Of a DNA stretch of 64,000 nucleotides, positions 11,734 through 20,038 are shown piece by piece. The notes under the pieces were generated by a model, which was not told the origin of the DNA, did not search any database, and worked only from the letters and a program-made list of their open reading frames with translations. This DNA comes from Candidatus Aalborgicola danicus. GTDB lineage: Bacteria > Pseudomonadota > Gammaproteobacteria > Burkholderiales > Burkholderiaceae_C. Position 1 is the first letter of the stretch. Each line of letters opens with the position of its first letter. Both the position numbers and the translations under genes were made by a program. The stretch covers positions 1-64,000 of the forward strand of contig JADJBC010000044.1 of the NCBI GenBank assembly GCA_016703945.1, written 5' to 3'.

Positions 11734-11949
11734 ACACCAACACCAACACCAACACCAACACCAACACCAACGCCAACGCCAACGCCAACGCCAACGCCAA
11801 CGCCAACGCCAACGCCAACGCCAACGCCCACACCAACACCAACACCAACACCAACACCAACACCAACACCAACACCAACACCAACACCAACACCAACACC
11901 AACACCAACACCAACACCAACACCAACACCAACGCCAACACCAACACCG
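11734..11949 (+). repeat. hexanucleotide microsatellite (acacca/acgcca)36 encoding a Thr-Pro linker
   Basis: 216 nt made of 36 hexamers, all encoding Thr-Pro. The third position of the Thr codon forms blocks: a short ACA block, an ACG block of about ten units (about 11770-11830), one ACC, a long ACA block, then one ACG near the end. The block pattern suggests growth by slippage or unequal exchange. Because the unit is six bases, changes in copy number stay in frame and only alter linker length. It lies between the last beta-rich domain and the charged C-terminal tail of TpsA. Confidence 0.9.
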
Positions 11950-12125
11950 TCAGCCAGCACCCTGGATACCGTAGTGGCGCAGGTCAATTTGGTGACGACG
12001 TTCCTCGACAACTTTGAGGCGTCGGTTGCAAGTCCGGTGGATGATCGGCCGATCAGTGACCGGGACAAGGACAAGGACAGAGACAAGTCCAAAGACCAAG
12101 CCGCTTTGGTGGTGGAGGGCGAAAT

Positions 12126-13508
12126 ATGTCGTCCGTAATCAAAAAACTACTGGGCCGACCAGTCGTTCACGCATTGGCGCTGTGTGTATCTGGCGCTTGT
12201 CTGATGTCTTGGCAGGGTGTAGCCATGGCCCAGGACATTGGTGAGGTCGAGTTTTCTCGGGGCGTTGGCTTCGCGCAATCGGCCGGTCAAAGCCCAAGGA
12301 CTCTGGGAAAAGGATTGCCCTTGAAGGAGGGGGACCGTTTGACCACTTCTGATGGAGCTTCTGCCATCGTGAAGTTACAAGACGGTACCCGCATGACTGT
12401 GCGCCCGAACTCGGAATTGTTGATTCAGCAGTACCAGTTTCGTGATAGTGCGCCAGACAACAACATGGTCATGCAGTTACTCCGGGGGGGCTTTCGGGCC
12501 ATCACAGGGCTTATCTCAAAAAATTCACCCAATGCTGCCCGGGTCATGACGAAAACTGCCACGGTCGGTATCCGTGGCACGGACTTTGATGCACGACTGT
12601 GCACGACCGAGTGCAAGGCGGAATCTGCCAAAGTTCCTGAAAAGCCCCGTGTCAATGCGGTGTTGGCCAGCGCCAAGGTGGTGTCTGCTTCGGGTGAGGT
12701 CAGCGGTGTGGACCCTGCCGGCACGCGGCGCCGGTTGGTGGTGGGGGGCAGTGTGTACCCCGGTGAAGTGGTGGAAACGTCGCCCAGCGCTACGGCTGTG
12801 CTGGCGTTCCGTGATGACAGTCGCACAACATTGGGGTCGGCTACCCGGTTTAGGGTGGACAGTTTTGTGTTTGACGAGCAAAGCCCGAAAGACGGCCGTT
12901 TTCTCGTGTCCCTGCTACGGGGCTCATTGCGTGCACTGACCGGCATTATCGGCAAGACCAATAACCGAAATGTGGGCTTTACCACGGCGACAGCCACCAT
13001 CGGAATTCGGGGTACGGGCCTGGACCTGGACTGCTCGGATGAGGGCCGCTCTGAAGAGAGTTGCCGCTTCTACACCTGGCTGGGCAGCATCGAGGTGACC
13101 CAAAAAGGACAGTCGGCTCTGCAAGTTTTGGAAGCTGGCCAGGGACTGTATGTGAGCGCAAGCAGCGTGCGACCTTTGACCGCACCCACCTTGCAAAACC
13201 TGCCACGGCCGGATGGTGTGGCGGTTGATACCAAACAATTGTTTGGCGCTGGAACCGTCGACGATGGGCAAGAGGGCCTGTTCGTGTTTGTGCGCGATGG
13301 CCACATCGAGGTGACATCCTCCAATCAGACCTTGCATTTGGGCAAAGGCGAGACGGGTTTTGCCGCTGCCAATGGCACGACCACGCGGCCTACCTTGATG
13401 CCTCTATTTATGGAGTTCGACCGTACACCCTTACCCAACAGCAAGAATCCGCTGCTGACAACGGTGTTGGGAGAGTCTGGTGCACGTCCTCGCCAGCAGT
13501 GCCGATAA
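12126..13508 (+). CDS. periplasmic protein with two FecR domains
   Basis: 460 residues with a signal peptide (hydrophobic segment, probable cleavage after AMA at about residue 35) and an internal duplication. Each half contains a FecR-type segment (GDRLTTSDGASAIVKLQDGT at about 66-85; GEVVETSPSATAVLAFRDDS at about 215-235). In each half this is followed by an LLRG-(G/S)-(F/L)RA-(I/L)TG segment and a TATVGIRGTDFD or TATIGIRGTGLD motif. FecR domains of this secreted type are thought to be structural or ligand-binding; there is no N-terminal sigma-regulator region. The start overlaps the tpsA stop by 13 nt and its stop overlaps the tpsB start, so the three genes are translationally coupled. Its position suggests a role in TpsA export, folding or surface anchoring (inference). 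Confidence 0.85.
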   Translation: MSSVIKKLLGRPVVHALALCVSGACLMSWQGVAMAQDIGEVEFSRGVGFAQSAGQSPRTLGKGLPLKEGDRLTTSDGASAIVKLQDGTRMTVRPNSELLIQQYQFRDSAPDNNMVMQLLRGGFRAITGLISKNSPNAARVMTKTATVGIRGTDFDARLCTTECKAESAKVPEKPRVNAVLASAKVVSASGEVSGVDPAGTRRRLVVGGSVYPGEVVETSPSATAVLAFRDDSRTTLGSATRFRVDSFVFDEQSPKDGRFLVSLLRGSLRALTGIIGKTNNRNVGFTTATATIGIRGTGLDLDCSDEGRSEESCRFYTWLGSIEVTQKGQSALQVLEAGQGLYVSASSVRPLTAPTLQNLPRPDGVAVDTKQLFGAGTVDDGQEGLFVFVRDGHIEVTSSNQTLHLGKGETGFAAANGTTTRPTLMPLFMEFDRTPLPNSKNPLLTTVLGESGARPRQQCR

Positions 13509-15163
13509 TGAGACATCTGACCATGCCTCTCAATTTACTAAATTTCCTTAGGAACCACGCGCATTGCCGTTTTTCGCTGGCAGCGGGTGTTCTGCTGTGC
13601 GCGGCTTCCTGGCACGACGCGACGCTTGCGCAAACATCGACCACTGCGCCTAATTTCGCACCGGCACCAAGCCCTACCTTTGTTATCAAGGGTTTTGACA
13701 TTGTGGGAGAAAATCCGTTGGCAGACGGAGAGGCCTCACTGGTACTGGCGCCTTTCCTGAGAGCCGACGCCACCATCGACACCCTGCAAAAGGCCACCGC
13801 CGCTTTGGAGGCACGCCTCAAGGTCAAGGGTTTTGCGTTGCACCGTGTGGCTTTGCCTCCCCAGGAGGTGGGCGGATCCATCAAGCTCAATGTCGTGAAA
13901 TTTGTCATTGGAAGGGTCACTGTTGAAGGCCATCAACAGTTCAGTGAAACCAATATCCGTGCCAGCGTGCCCGAAATTGTCGAGGGCGCGTCACCCAATT
14001 TTCAGACCCTCGCGGTGCAAACGACCATTGCCAACGAGAGCCAGGGAAAAAACATTCAAGTGGCACTGAAGGAGTCCGAAGAGCAGGACAAAATTGACGT
14101 TCGTATCGTCGTCAAAGAAACCAAACCCTGGAATTTTTCGGTCAATGCCAGCAACACGGGCTCTAGCGCCACCGGGGCTGACAGACTGACCTTGACAGGC
14201 GGTCACGCCAATTTGTTTGGTCTGGATCACCAGTTGACTGCCGCCTACACCACTTCGGTTGAGCGCCCTTCAGATGTAAAACAACTGGGACTGAACTACC
14301 GCTTGCCGCTCTACCGGTGGGGCGGCGTGGTGGGTGTCAGTTATACGCAATCCGACGTGTTGGGCGACTTTGGCGCTTTCAAGAGTACGGGTGCGGGGAA
14401 GACCATGGGGTTGAACTACAACCACTACTTTGCTCCCAATGGTGGATACCGGTCCAACTTGAATCTGGGTCTTGACGACAAGCAGTTTGATGTGACCCAA
14501 ATCAACGGCGTTGCATTGGCTGATCAAATGGTTCGCCGCAGCCGGCCGCTCACCTTGGGTTATAGCGCCCGGATCGAGGCAGATACGATGGTTTGGGGTT
14601 ACAGCGCGGATCTGGTCATGAACACGCCTGGCGGTTCAGGCAACGATTTGGCGGCCTATCAAAGCGAGGACCCGCGGATTACGACGACACAGTGGGTGGC
14701 ATTGCGTGGCGGTGCCAACTACACCACCGTCTGGGGTGGTGGGTGGTTGTGGGGCGTGCGCGGTCAGTTTCAATACAGCGCACATCCATTGATATCCGGT
14801 GAACAGTTTGGTCTGGGTGGCAGCGCCTCGGTGCGTGGTACTGGCGAACGGCCCATTTCTGGTGACAGTGGCGCGCTGGTCTCGATGGAGGTCACCGCGC
14901 CTGAACTGCTTCCAGGTCTGCGTTTGTTGGGTTTTGTCGACGCTGGCTGGTTGGGCAACCATGCGATAGCCGGAACGCCCAAGCTCTCGCGCGATGGTTT
15001 GAGCAGTGTGGGTATCGGTTTACGTTATGCTGTGCCCAGCTTTGTGGTGTCAGCCGATTTTGGCCATGTGATTGGCGGAAGCAGCTTGCCATATGTCTCA
15101 GGGTCTGGATTGCCACAGAGTGGCGATCAGAAATTGCACATCAACCTCTCCGCGCGCTTTTGA
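13508..15163 (+). CDS. TpsB outer-membrane transporter of two-partner secretion (ShlB/FhaC/HecB family)
   Basis: About 551 residues. A signal peptide ends near LAQT, followed by a POTRA region (FVIKGFDIVGENPL; then FVIGRVTVEGHQQFSE starting the second POTRA) and a long beta-barrel ending in the terminal aromatic strand LHINLSARF. The barrel contains the conserved SVRGTGERPISGD segment, equivalent to the VRGY/F lid-lock motif of this family, and FVDAGW near the end. The length matches FhaC-like proteins. ATG at 13508 overlaps the FecR stop (TAATG); GTG at 13499 and ATG at 13523 are alternatives. The gene is intact, which argues that the locus was functional until recently even though tpsA is frameshifted. 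Confidence 0.9.
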   Translation: MRHLTMPLNLLNFLRNHAHCRFSLAAGVLLCAASWHDATLAQTSTTAPNFAPAPSPTFVIKGFDIVGENPLADGEASLVLAPFLRADATIDTLQKATAALEARLKVKGFALHRVALPPQEVGGSIKLNVVKFVIGRVTVEGHQQFSETNIRASVPEIVEGASPNFQTLAVQTTIANESQGKNIQVALKESEEQDKIDVRIVVKETKPWNFSVNASNTGSSATGADRLTLTGGHANLFGLDHQLTAAYTTSVERPSDVKQLGLNYRLPLYRWGGVVGVSYTQSDVLGDFGAFKSTGAGKTMGLNYNHYFAPNGGYRSNLNLGLDDKQFDVTQINGVALADQMVRRSRPLTLGYSARIEADTMVWGYSADLVMNTPGGSGNDLAAYQSEDPRITTTQWVALRGGANYTTVWGGGWLWGVRGQFQYSAHPLISGEQFGLGGSASVRGTGERPISGDSGALVSMEVTAPELLPGLRLLGFVDAGWLGNHAIAGTPKLSRDGLSSVGIGLRYAVPSFVVSADFGHVIGGSSLPYVSGSGLPQSGDQKLHINLSARF

Positions 15164-15169
15164 TCTCCG

Positions 15170-15230
15170 ATTGCTATTTTTTTGATAGCTACCAATATCG
15201 GTCCTACGAGGGCTAGAGGCTCATATCGTT
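15170..15230 (+). repeat. dispersed repeat, copy 2
   Basis: It contains an AT-rich imperfect palindrome (gctatttttttgatagc) followed by tacgagggctagaggc. It fills most of the gap between tpsB and the DUF971 gene and could act as a transcript-end hairpin. Confidence 0.75.
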
Positions 15231-15244
15231 AAGGAATAGTTTTT

Positions 15245-15664
15245 ATGGCAGGTTTGGTAGATGGGTCTCCACGGCCCCAAAATATCACGGTGCATGGCCA
15301 GTCCAGAGCGCTGGAGGTTAGCTTTTCTGACGGCGCGAGCTTTCGCATTCCATTTGAGTTGATGCGCATTTACTCCCCGTCGGCCGAAGTGCAAGGGCAC
15401 GGACCTGGGCAGGAGGTGTTGCAAACCGGGAAACGGGACGTCGAATTGGACGCGCTCGACCCCATCGGCAATTACGCGGTGCAACCCCGTTTCTCCGATG
15501 GGCATGACACCGGTATCTTCTCTTGGGACTATCTCTATTTTTTGGGTTCGCAGCAGGACAAGCTGTGGCAGGACTATGAAAGCAGGCTGAAGGCAGCCAA
15601 TGCGGACCGGGACACACCCATGGCGCCCAAGGCCGGGACCGGTTGCGCCAGCCATTCACATTGA
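15245..15664 (+). CDS. DUF971 domain protein (gamma-butyrobetaine hydroxylase-like N-terminal domain)
   Basis: 139 residues. It matches the small stand-alone DUF971 family, with the pattern ALEVSFSDGASFRIPFELMR near residues 20-40, IGNYAVQPRFSDGHDTGIF and WDYLYFLG. In betaproteobacteria this gene commonly sits directly before ubiE, as here. The biochemical role is unknown. The related domain in eukaryotic hydroxylases binds zinc, but no clear zinc site is seen here. It is bracketed by two copies of the dispersed repeat. Confidence 0.85.
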   Translation: MAGLVDGSPRPQNITVHGQSRALEVSFSDGASFRIPFELMRIYSPSAEVQGHGPGQEVLQTGKRDVELDALDPIGNYAVQPRFSDGHDTGIFSWDYLYFLGSQQDKLWQDYESRLKAANADRDTPMAPKAGTGCASHSH

Positions 15665-15722
15665 ATCGCTATCTATTTTATAGCTACTTACGCAGTATTC
15701 ACGAGGGCTAGAGGCCATTTTT
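15665..15722 (+). repeat. dispersed repeat, copy 3
   Basis: This is the best-preserved copy: gctatctattttatagc, then tacttacgcagtatt, then cacgagggctagaggcc. It occupies the gap between the DUF971 gene and ubiE and ends 15 nt before the ubiE start. Confidence 0.8.
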
Positions 15723-15737
15723 GGTAATTAATTCAGT

Positions 15738-16469
15738 ATGAGCAGCACACATTTCGGTTTTCAATCGGTCGATGAGACGCAAAAGGCACAGCGCGTGCGC
15801 AGTGTTTTTGACTCGGTCGCTCCCAAATACGACCTCATGAACGACCTGATGTCCATGGGATTGCATCGCGCCTGGAAGGCCTACACCGTCATGGTGGCCA
15901 ACCTGCGCGAGGGGGACAAGGTGTTGGACATCGCTGGCGGCACGGGGGATTTGGCGATGGCTTTTGCCAAGCGGGTCGGCAAATCGGGCCAGGTGGTCCA
16001 TACCGATATCAACGAAGCGATGCTGCGAACGGGTCGCAATCGCTTGTTGGACGCAGGCGTTGCGTTGCCCACTCTGGTCTGTGATGCCGAAAAATTACCG
16101 TTTGCAGACAATTACTTCGACTTGGTCAGTGTGGCTTTCGGGCTTCGCAACATGACGCACAAGGACGTCGCGCTGGCCGAAATGCAGCGTGTCCTGAAGC
16201 CCGGTGGCCGCTTGTTGGTGCTTGAGTTTTCCAAAGTGGCTGCGCCGCTGGAAAAGGTCTACGACTGGTACTCGTTCAAAGTCTTGCCGCAATTGGGAAA
16301 GATGGTGGCAGGTGATGACTCCAGCTACCGGTACCTGGCCGAGTCCATTCGCGTGCACCCGGACCAGGCCGAATTAAAGTCCATGATGCACAAAGGGGGC
16401 TTTGGTCATGTGGATTACCACAACATGACCGGTGGTGTTGTGGCATTGCATGTTGGAATCAAGTGTTGA
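15738..16469 (+). CDS. ubiE: ubiquinone/menaquinone C-methyltransferase UbiE
   Basis: 243 residues, class I SAM-dependent methyltransferase acting on the quinone ring. Motif I is VLDIAGGTGDLAMAFA (about 56-71), followed by VVHTDINEAML and the family signature FDLVSVAFGLRNMTH (about 132-146). MKPGGR-like LKPGGRLLVLEFSK follows. The length is typical (about 245). It starts a ubiquinone-related group (Tim44-like, ubiJ, ubiB) in the usual betaproteobacterial order. Confidence 0.95.
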   Translation: MSSTHFGFQSVDETQKAQRVRSVFDSVAPKYDLMNDLMSMGLHRAWKAYTVMVANLREGDKVLDIAGGTGDLAMAFAKRVGKSGQVVHTDINEAMLRTGRNRLLDAGVALPTLVCDAEKLPFADNYFDLVSVAFGLRNMTHKDVALAEMQRVLKPGGRLLVLEFSKVAAPLEKVYDWYSFKVLPQLGKMVAGDDSSYRYLAESIRVHPDQAELKSMMHKGGFGHVDYHNMTGGVVALHVGIKC

Positions 16470-16521
16470 GGCGTGTGAGATTCGCATCGCGCCTTTGCTG
16501 TCGAATTCCTATGGAGTCATT

Positions 16522-17490
16522 ATGAAAATCTGGACCGTCTTGCTGGTTGCTGCGCTTGCGCTAACGGGGATCAATGCTGAAGCTGCCAAGCGCCTGGGTG
16601 GTGGCAAGTCAATGGGTCAACAATCGTCCAATGTGACACAGCGCGATGCTGCGCCGGGTGCCCCAGCCCAGAGCGCGACCAACGCTGCACCCAAGCCCGC
16701 CGGCGCTGCCGCTCCGGCTGCTGCACCCAAGCGTCCTTGGGGCGCCATGTTGGGTGGATTGGCCGCGGGCTTGGGCCTTGCCTGGCTGGCGAGCTCGCTG
16801 GGCCTTGGAGAAGGCATGGGCCAGATCTTGATGTTTGCCTTGTTGGCGATGGTCGTGGTCATGGGTATTGGCTGGTTCATGCGCCGGCGGGCGGCACAAA
16901 CCGGGGCACAGCCAGGCGCACTCGCATTTCAAGGAGCCGGCACTGGACCATCGGTGTCGGATACAAAACCCTATCGCCCTGAAAATGTGGGCAACGACGC
17001 ATCGGCGCGCCCGTGGGAGCGAAGCAGCATGGCATTCGAAGCGACAACGGCGGGGTCTGGCTCCATGATTGGATCCGGCCTGAAAGGCTCGCAAAGCTGG
17101 GGCATTCCAGCCGGTTTCGATAGCGAGGGGTTCCTTACGGCCGCCAAGAGTAATTTTGTTACCTTGCAGGTCGCTTGGGACAAGGCTGATATTGGGGCGT
17201 TGCGTTCCATGATGACCGACGCGATGCTGGTGGAGATCCAGTCGCAATTGTCTGAGCGTGAATCCCATCCGGGTACCACACCGAACCGTACGGACGTTGT
17301 CATGCTGGAAGCACGTTTGCTGGGTATTGAAGAGAGCCCTGAAGAGTACTTGGCCAGTGTTGAGTTCTCTGGAATGATTCGTGAAGAGCCCTCGGCTGCG
17401 CCCAGTCCCTTCCGGGAGGTGTGGAACATGAGCAAACCTGTCAGCGGCAACCGCGGTTGGCTGGTGGCCGGGGTGCAGGCGCTGCAGTAA
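16522..17490 (+). CDS. Tim44-like domain protein, membrane-anchored
   Basis: 322 residues. A signal peptide or membrane anchor (LLVAALALTGINAEA) is followed by a low-complexity Ala/Pro stretch, two transmembrane segments (about residues 74-115, MLGGLAAGLGLAWLASSLGL and ILMFALLAMVVVMGIGWF) and a C-terminal Tim44/MRPL45-like domain (FDSEGFLTAAKSNFVTLQVA ... ending FREVWNMSKPVSG). The start is the ATG at 16522, which gives the signal sequence. This protein is regularly found between ubiE and ubiJ in related bacteria. Its function is not established. Confidence 0.85.
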   Translation: MKIWTVLLVAALALTGINAEAAKRLGGGKSMGQQSSNVTQRDAAPGAPAQSATNAAPKPAGAAAPAAAPKRPWGAMLGGLAAGLGLAWLASSLGLGEGMGQILMFALLAMVVVMGIGWFMRRRAAQTGAQPGALAFQGAGTGPSVSDTKPYRPENVGNDASARPWERSSMAFEATTAGSGSMIGSGLKGSQSWGIPAGFDSEGFLTAAKSNFVTLQVAWDKADIGALRSMMTDAMLVEIQSQLSERESHPGTTPNRTDVVMLEARLLGIEESPEEYLASVEFSGMIREEPSAAPSPFREVWNMSKPVSGNRGWLVAGVQALQ

Positions 17491-17540
17491 GCCAGCGAAA
17501 CGCAGTAGGCTGCCGCTGTGGGGGTGAGCCATAATCCAGT

Positions 17541-18089
17541 ATGGCAACACCGTCCCCCTTTTCGATGTTGGAGAGCCTTCTCCAAAGTTTCAATATTCCA
17601 ATCGAACCGCCGGCTTGGGCGATCACCGAGACGCACCGGCGCATCGTTTTATTGCTCAACCATGTATTGATGCAGGAACCTCAGGCCATTGAACGCTTGG
17701 TCCGGCAAAAGGGCAGGGTAGTACGTGCACAGTGGCGCCAAATGACCTTCACTGTGGTCGTGACACCTGCTGGGTTGTTCGATCTGGCGGTGGCCGATGC
17801 ACCGCCCGACTTGTCCTTGGTCGTCACGGAAGAGTCGCCGTTCGCCATTGCTCAGGAATTGATTCAGGGTGGCAAGCCGGCGGTGCGTATTGAAGGCGAC
17901 GTGCAGTTGGCCGCTGAAGTCAATTGGCTGATTGACCATGTTCGTTGGGATATCGAAGAAGACTTGGCGCGTCTGATGGGCGACGTTCCTGCCCATGGGT
18001 TGGCGCAGGTTGCACGGAATATGGCCCAGGCGGTCGAGCAATTTGTGGGTCAGCGTAGCCGCAGTGCCCCGGGCGGGCCCACTGCATGA
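17541..18089 (+). CDS. ubiJ: ubiquinone biosynthesis accessory factor UbiJ (SCP2 domain)
   Basis: 182 residues with an SCP2-like lipid-binding fold: TVVVTPAGLFDLA, then DLSLVVTEESPFAIAQELIQ and AVRIEGDVQLAAEVNWL. A C-terminal helical part (DLARLMGDVPAHGLAQVARN) follows. UbiJ is known as an assembly or lipid-binding factor of the Ubi metabolon together with UbiK. It overlaps ubiB by 4 nt (ATGA), so the two are translationally coupled. Confidence 0.88.
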   Translation: MATPSPFSMLESLLQSFNIPIEPPAWAITETHRRIVLLLNHVLMQEPQAIERLVRQKGRVVRAQWRQMTFTVVVTPAGLFDLAVADAPPDLSLVVTEESPFAIAQELIQGGKPAVRIEGDVQLAAEVNWLIDHVRWDIEEDLARLMGDVPAHGLAQVARNMAQAVEQFVGQRSRSAPGGPTA

Positions 18090-19651
18090 GCCGTTTGTAC
18101 CGCGGCTTCTTTATCGCGTGGGTCGTTTTTCGGTTTGGTCTGGATGACCTGGTCTTGAGTGGTTTTGACAAACCCTGGGTAGCGCGCTTTGCCCGGTTGC
18201 TCACCATTGGTCGAAAGTTGTCTGAGCCCCGTGGCCAGCGATTACGCCAGGCGCTGGAATGCCTAGGGCCCATATTTGTCAAATTCGGTCAAGTACTTTC
18301 GACGCGACGCGACTTGTTACCGTTGGACATTGCGGACGAACTGTCAAAGTTGCAAGACCAGGTACCTCCATTTGAATCCGCAGTCGCAGTCGCCACGATC
18401 GAACGCGCTTTGCGGCGGCCCATTGGGGACCTGTTTGTATCGTTTGAACAGGTGCCGGTGGCCAGTGCGTCCATTGCTCAGGTGCATTTCGCAGTCCTGC
18501 GCGATCGCAATGGTGTTGACCGCGATGTGGCAGTCAAGGTGCTGCGTCCTGGAATGGCGGCGGCCATAGAAAAAGACCTGCGCTTGCTGCGGACGATGGC
18601 CTCATGGGTGGAGAAGTTGTCGGCAGACGGAAAGCGGTTACGCCCCCGCGAGGTGGTGGCCGAATTTGCCAAACATTTGCATGATGAACTAGATCTGGTT
18701 CGTGAGGCCTCCAGTGCCGCGCAGTTGCGGCGCAATATGGAGAGCCTTCAGTTGGTGCTGATCCCGGAGATTCTGTGGGACTACTGCGCAACCGAAGTGA
18801 TGGTGATGGAGCGCATGGTGGGTGTCCCCATCAGCCAGGTAGCAAAGCTCAGAGACGCTGGCGTCGACATCAAGAAGTTGGCACAAGACGGGGTCACCAT
18901 CTTTTTTACGCAGGTGTTTCGGGACGGTTTTTTCCATGCCGACATGCACCCTGGCAACATCCAGGTCAGCATCGACCCAAACACTTTTGGGCGCTACATT
19001 TCCCTGGATTTCGGGATTGTTGGCACGCTGACAGAGTCCGACAAGGAATACCTGGCGCAAAATTTCACTGCTTTTTTTCGACGCGACTACAAGCGGGTTG
19101 CTGAACTGCATATCGAATCGGGCTGGGTTCCCCGCACCACCCGCGTGGATGAGTTGGAGGCTGGTATCCGTGCGGTGTGTGAGCCGTATTTCGACCGGCC
19201 ACTCAAGGAAATATCGCTCGGCATGTTGTTGATGCGGTTGTTTCAAACGTCCCGACGTTTTCAGGTTGAGATTCAGCCGCAATTGGTGTTGCTGCAAAAG
19301 ACCCTTCTCAACATCGAAGGCCTGGGGCGTGAACTCGACCCGGATCTTGACCTCTGGGCCACGGCTAAGCCTTTTTTGGAGCAATGGATGTTGGGCCAGG
19401 TTGGTCCGCAAAAACTGCTGGACGAGCTCAAAGCGCAGGCCCCGCACTATGCCAAGTTGTTGCCCGAGTTGCCGGTGCTGATGCGCAATTTTTTGCGTGG
19501 CAGCGACAATCCATCTGCTCGTGCGGTTGAAGAATTGTTAGTTGAGCAGCGGCGAACCAACCGCTTGTTGCAGGGGTTGGTCTATACCGTACTGGGTTTT
19601 GCGCTCGGCATGCTGGTGATGCAAATCGTTATCCGGGTGCGCCTGTTTTAG
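18086..19651 (+). CDS. ubiB: ubiquinone biosynthesis protein kinase-like UbiB
   Basis: 521 residues of the ADCK/ABC1 atypical kinase family, required for ubiquinone synthesis. Visible are the KxGQ signature (GPIFVKFGQVLSTRRDLLP, about residues 61-79), the QVHFAVLRD segment with the VAVKVLRP lysine (about 150), the catalytic HADMHPGNI (about 286-294) and the LDFGIVG metal-binding motif (about 310). Two C-terminal transmembrane-like segments are near LVYTVLGFALGMLVMQIVI. The length is usual. Confidence 0.95.
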   Translation: MSRLYRGFFIAWVVFRFGLDDLVLSGFDKPWVARFARLLTIGRKLSEPRGQRLRQALECLGPIFVKFGQVLSTRRDLLPLDIADELSKLQDQVPPFESAVAVATIERALRRPIGDLFVSFEQVPVASASIAQVHFAVLRDRNGVDRDVAVKVLRPGMAAAIEKDLRLLRTMASWVEKLSADGKRLRPREVVAEFAKHLHDELDLVREASSAAQLRRNMESLQLVLIPEILWDYCATEVMVMERMVGVPISQVAKLRDAGVDIKKLAQDGVTIFFTQVFRDGFFHADMHPGNIQVSIDPNTFGRYISLDFGIVGTLTESDKEYLAQNFTAFFRRDYKRVAELHIESGWVPRTTRVDELEAGIRAVCEPYFDRPLKEISLGMLLMRLFQTSRRFQVEIQPQLVLLQKTLLNIEGLGRELDPDLDLWATAKPFLEQWMLGQVGPQKLLDELKAQAPHYAKLLPELPVLMRNFLRGSDNPSARAVEELLVEQRRTNRLLQGLVYTVLGFALGMLVMQIVIRVRLF

Positions 19652-19661
19652 GCGGCCGCCT

Positions 19662-19667
19662 TATAAT
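19662..19667 (+). promoter_or_regulatory. candidate -10 box upstream of fmdB
   Basis: A perfect tataat lies 37 nt before the fmdB start, in the short gap after ubiB. No strong -35 is visible at the expected spacing, so this is only a candidate promoter for the fmdB-DUF502-aspS group. Confidence 0.35.
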
Positions 19668-19703
19668 CGCGGGCTTTGCTACGCCAAGTCTGGTCCATTC
19701 TTC

Positions 19704-20009
19704 ATGCCTATTTACGCCTATAAATGCGAGTCCTGCGGGTTTGCCAAGGACGTATTGCAAAAAATGTCCGACGCCCCCCTGGAAGTTTGCCCGTCCTGCG
19801 CCCGGTCTACATTCAAGAAGCAGTTAACGGCTGCTGGATTTCAGCTCAAGGGCTCTGGCTGGTACGCAACGGATTTCAAAGGTGGTGCCAATGTGGCCAC
19901 AACTCCCGGGACTTCCCCCGAGGTTGCTGCTCCTGCGGCTGACGCTGCTTCGCCCAAAGCGGAATCGGCTGCATCCACGGCCACTCCACCACCCGTTTCG
20001 GGAAGCTAA
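19704..20009 (+). CDS. FmdB-family zinc ribbon protein
   Basis: 101 residues. The N-terminus MPIYAYKCESCG with a second pair CPSC (residues 31-34) forms a zinc ribbon of the FmdB/CxxC_CxxC_SSSS family, followed by the usual SGWYATDF segment and a variable Ala/Pro tail. The role is unknown; it was proposed to be regulatory in the formamidase operon of other bacteria. It lies upstream of a DUF502 gene and aspS, a conserved order in this lineage. Confidence 0.88.
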   Translation: MPIYAYKCESCGFAKDVLQKMSDAPLEVCPSCARSTFKKQLTAAGFQLKGSGWYATDFKGGANVATTPGTSPEVAAPAADAASPKAESAASTATPPPVSGS

Positions 20010-20038
20010 AACCGGCCCCACCCCAGATCGAGAATACT

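Larger units (their letters stand above)
5578..12138 (+). pseudogene. two-partner secretion exoprotein TpsA (filamentous haemagglutinin family), five apparent frameshifts
   Basis: A secreted beta-helical adhesin-type protein of about 2,190 codons, exported by the TpsB partner downstream. The N-terminus has an ESPR extended signal (NHVYRTIWNPSLGAMVAVAE, residues 8-27), a hydrophobic segment ending AQA, and the TPS secretion domain (INWQSFSI, VLVNQSGIAVG). Then come a long beta-helix region, six YDG-type repeats (about 9170-10765), a (PT)36 linker and an acidic/basic tail (DRDKDKDRDKSKD). The frame changes at about 6840, 7597, 9047, 10497 and 11246. Each is restorable by a 1-2 nt change and coding is well preserved on both sides. 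The first is in a run of seven G; eight G would restore the frame. Fragments are 5578-6861, 6846-7742, 7600-9216, 9050-10534, 10500-11297 and 11250-12138. It may be a recent pseudogene, phase-variable, or mis-sequenced. Confidence 0.82.

Noticed and set aside
11734..11949. CRISPR array
   Set aside because: The units are six bases long with no spacers; it is a coding microsatellite.
11685..12092. Minus-strand Gly-Val repeat protein
   Set aside because: It is the reverse reading of the Thr-Pro hexamer tract, which belongs to TpsA on the plus strand.
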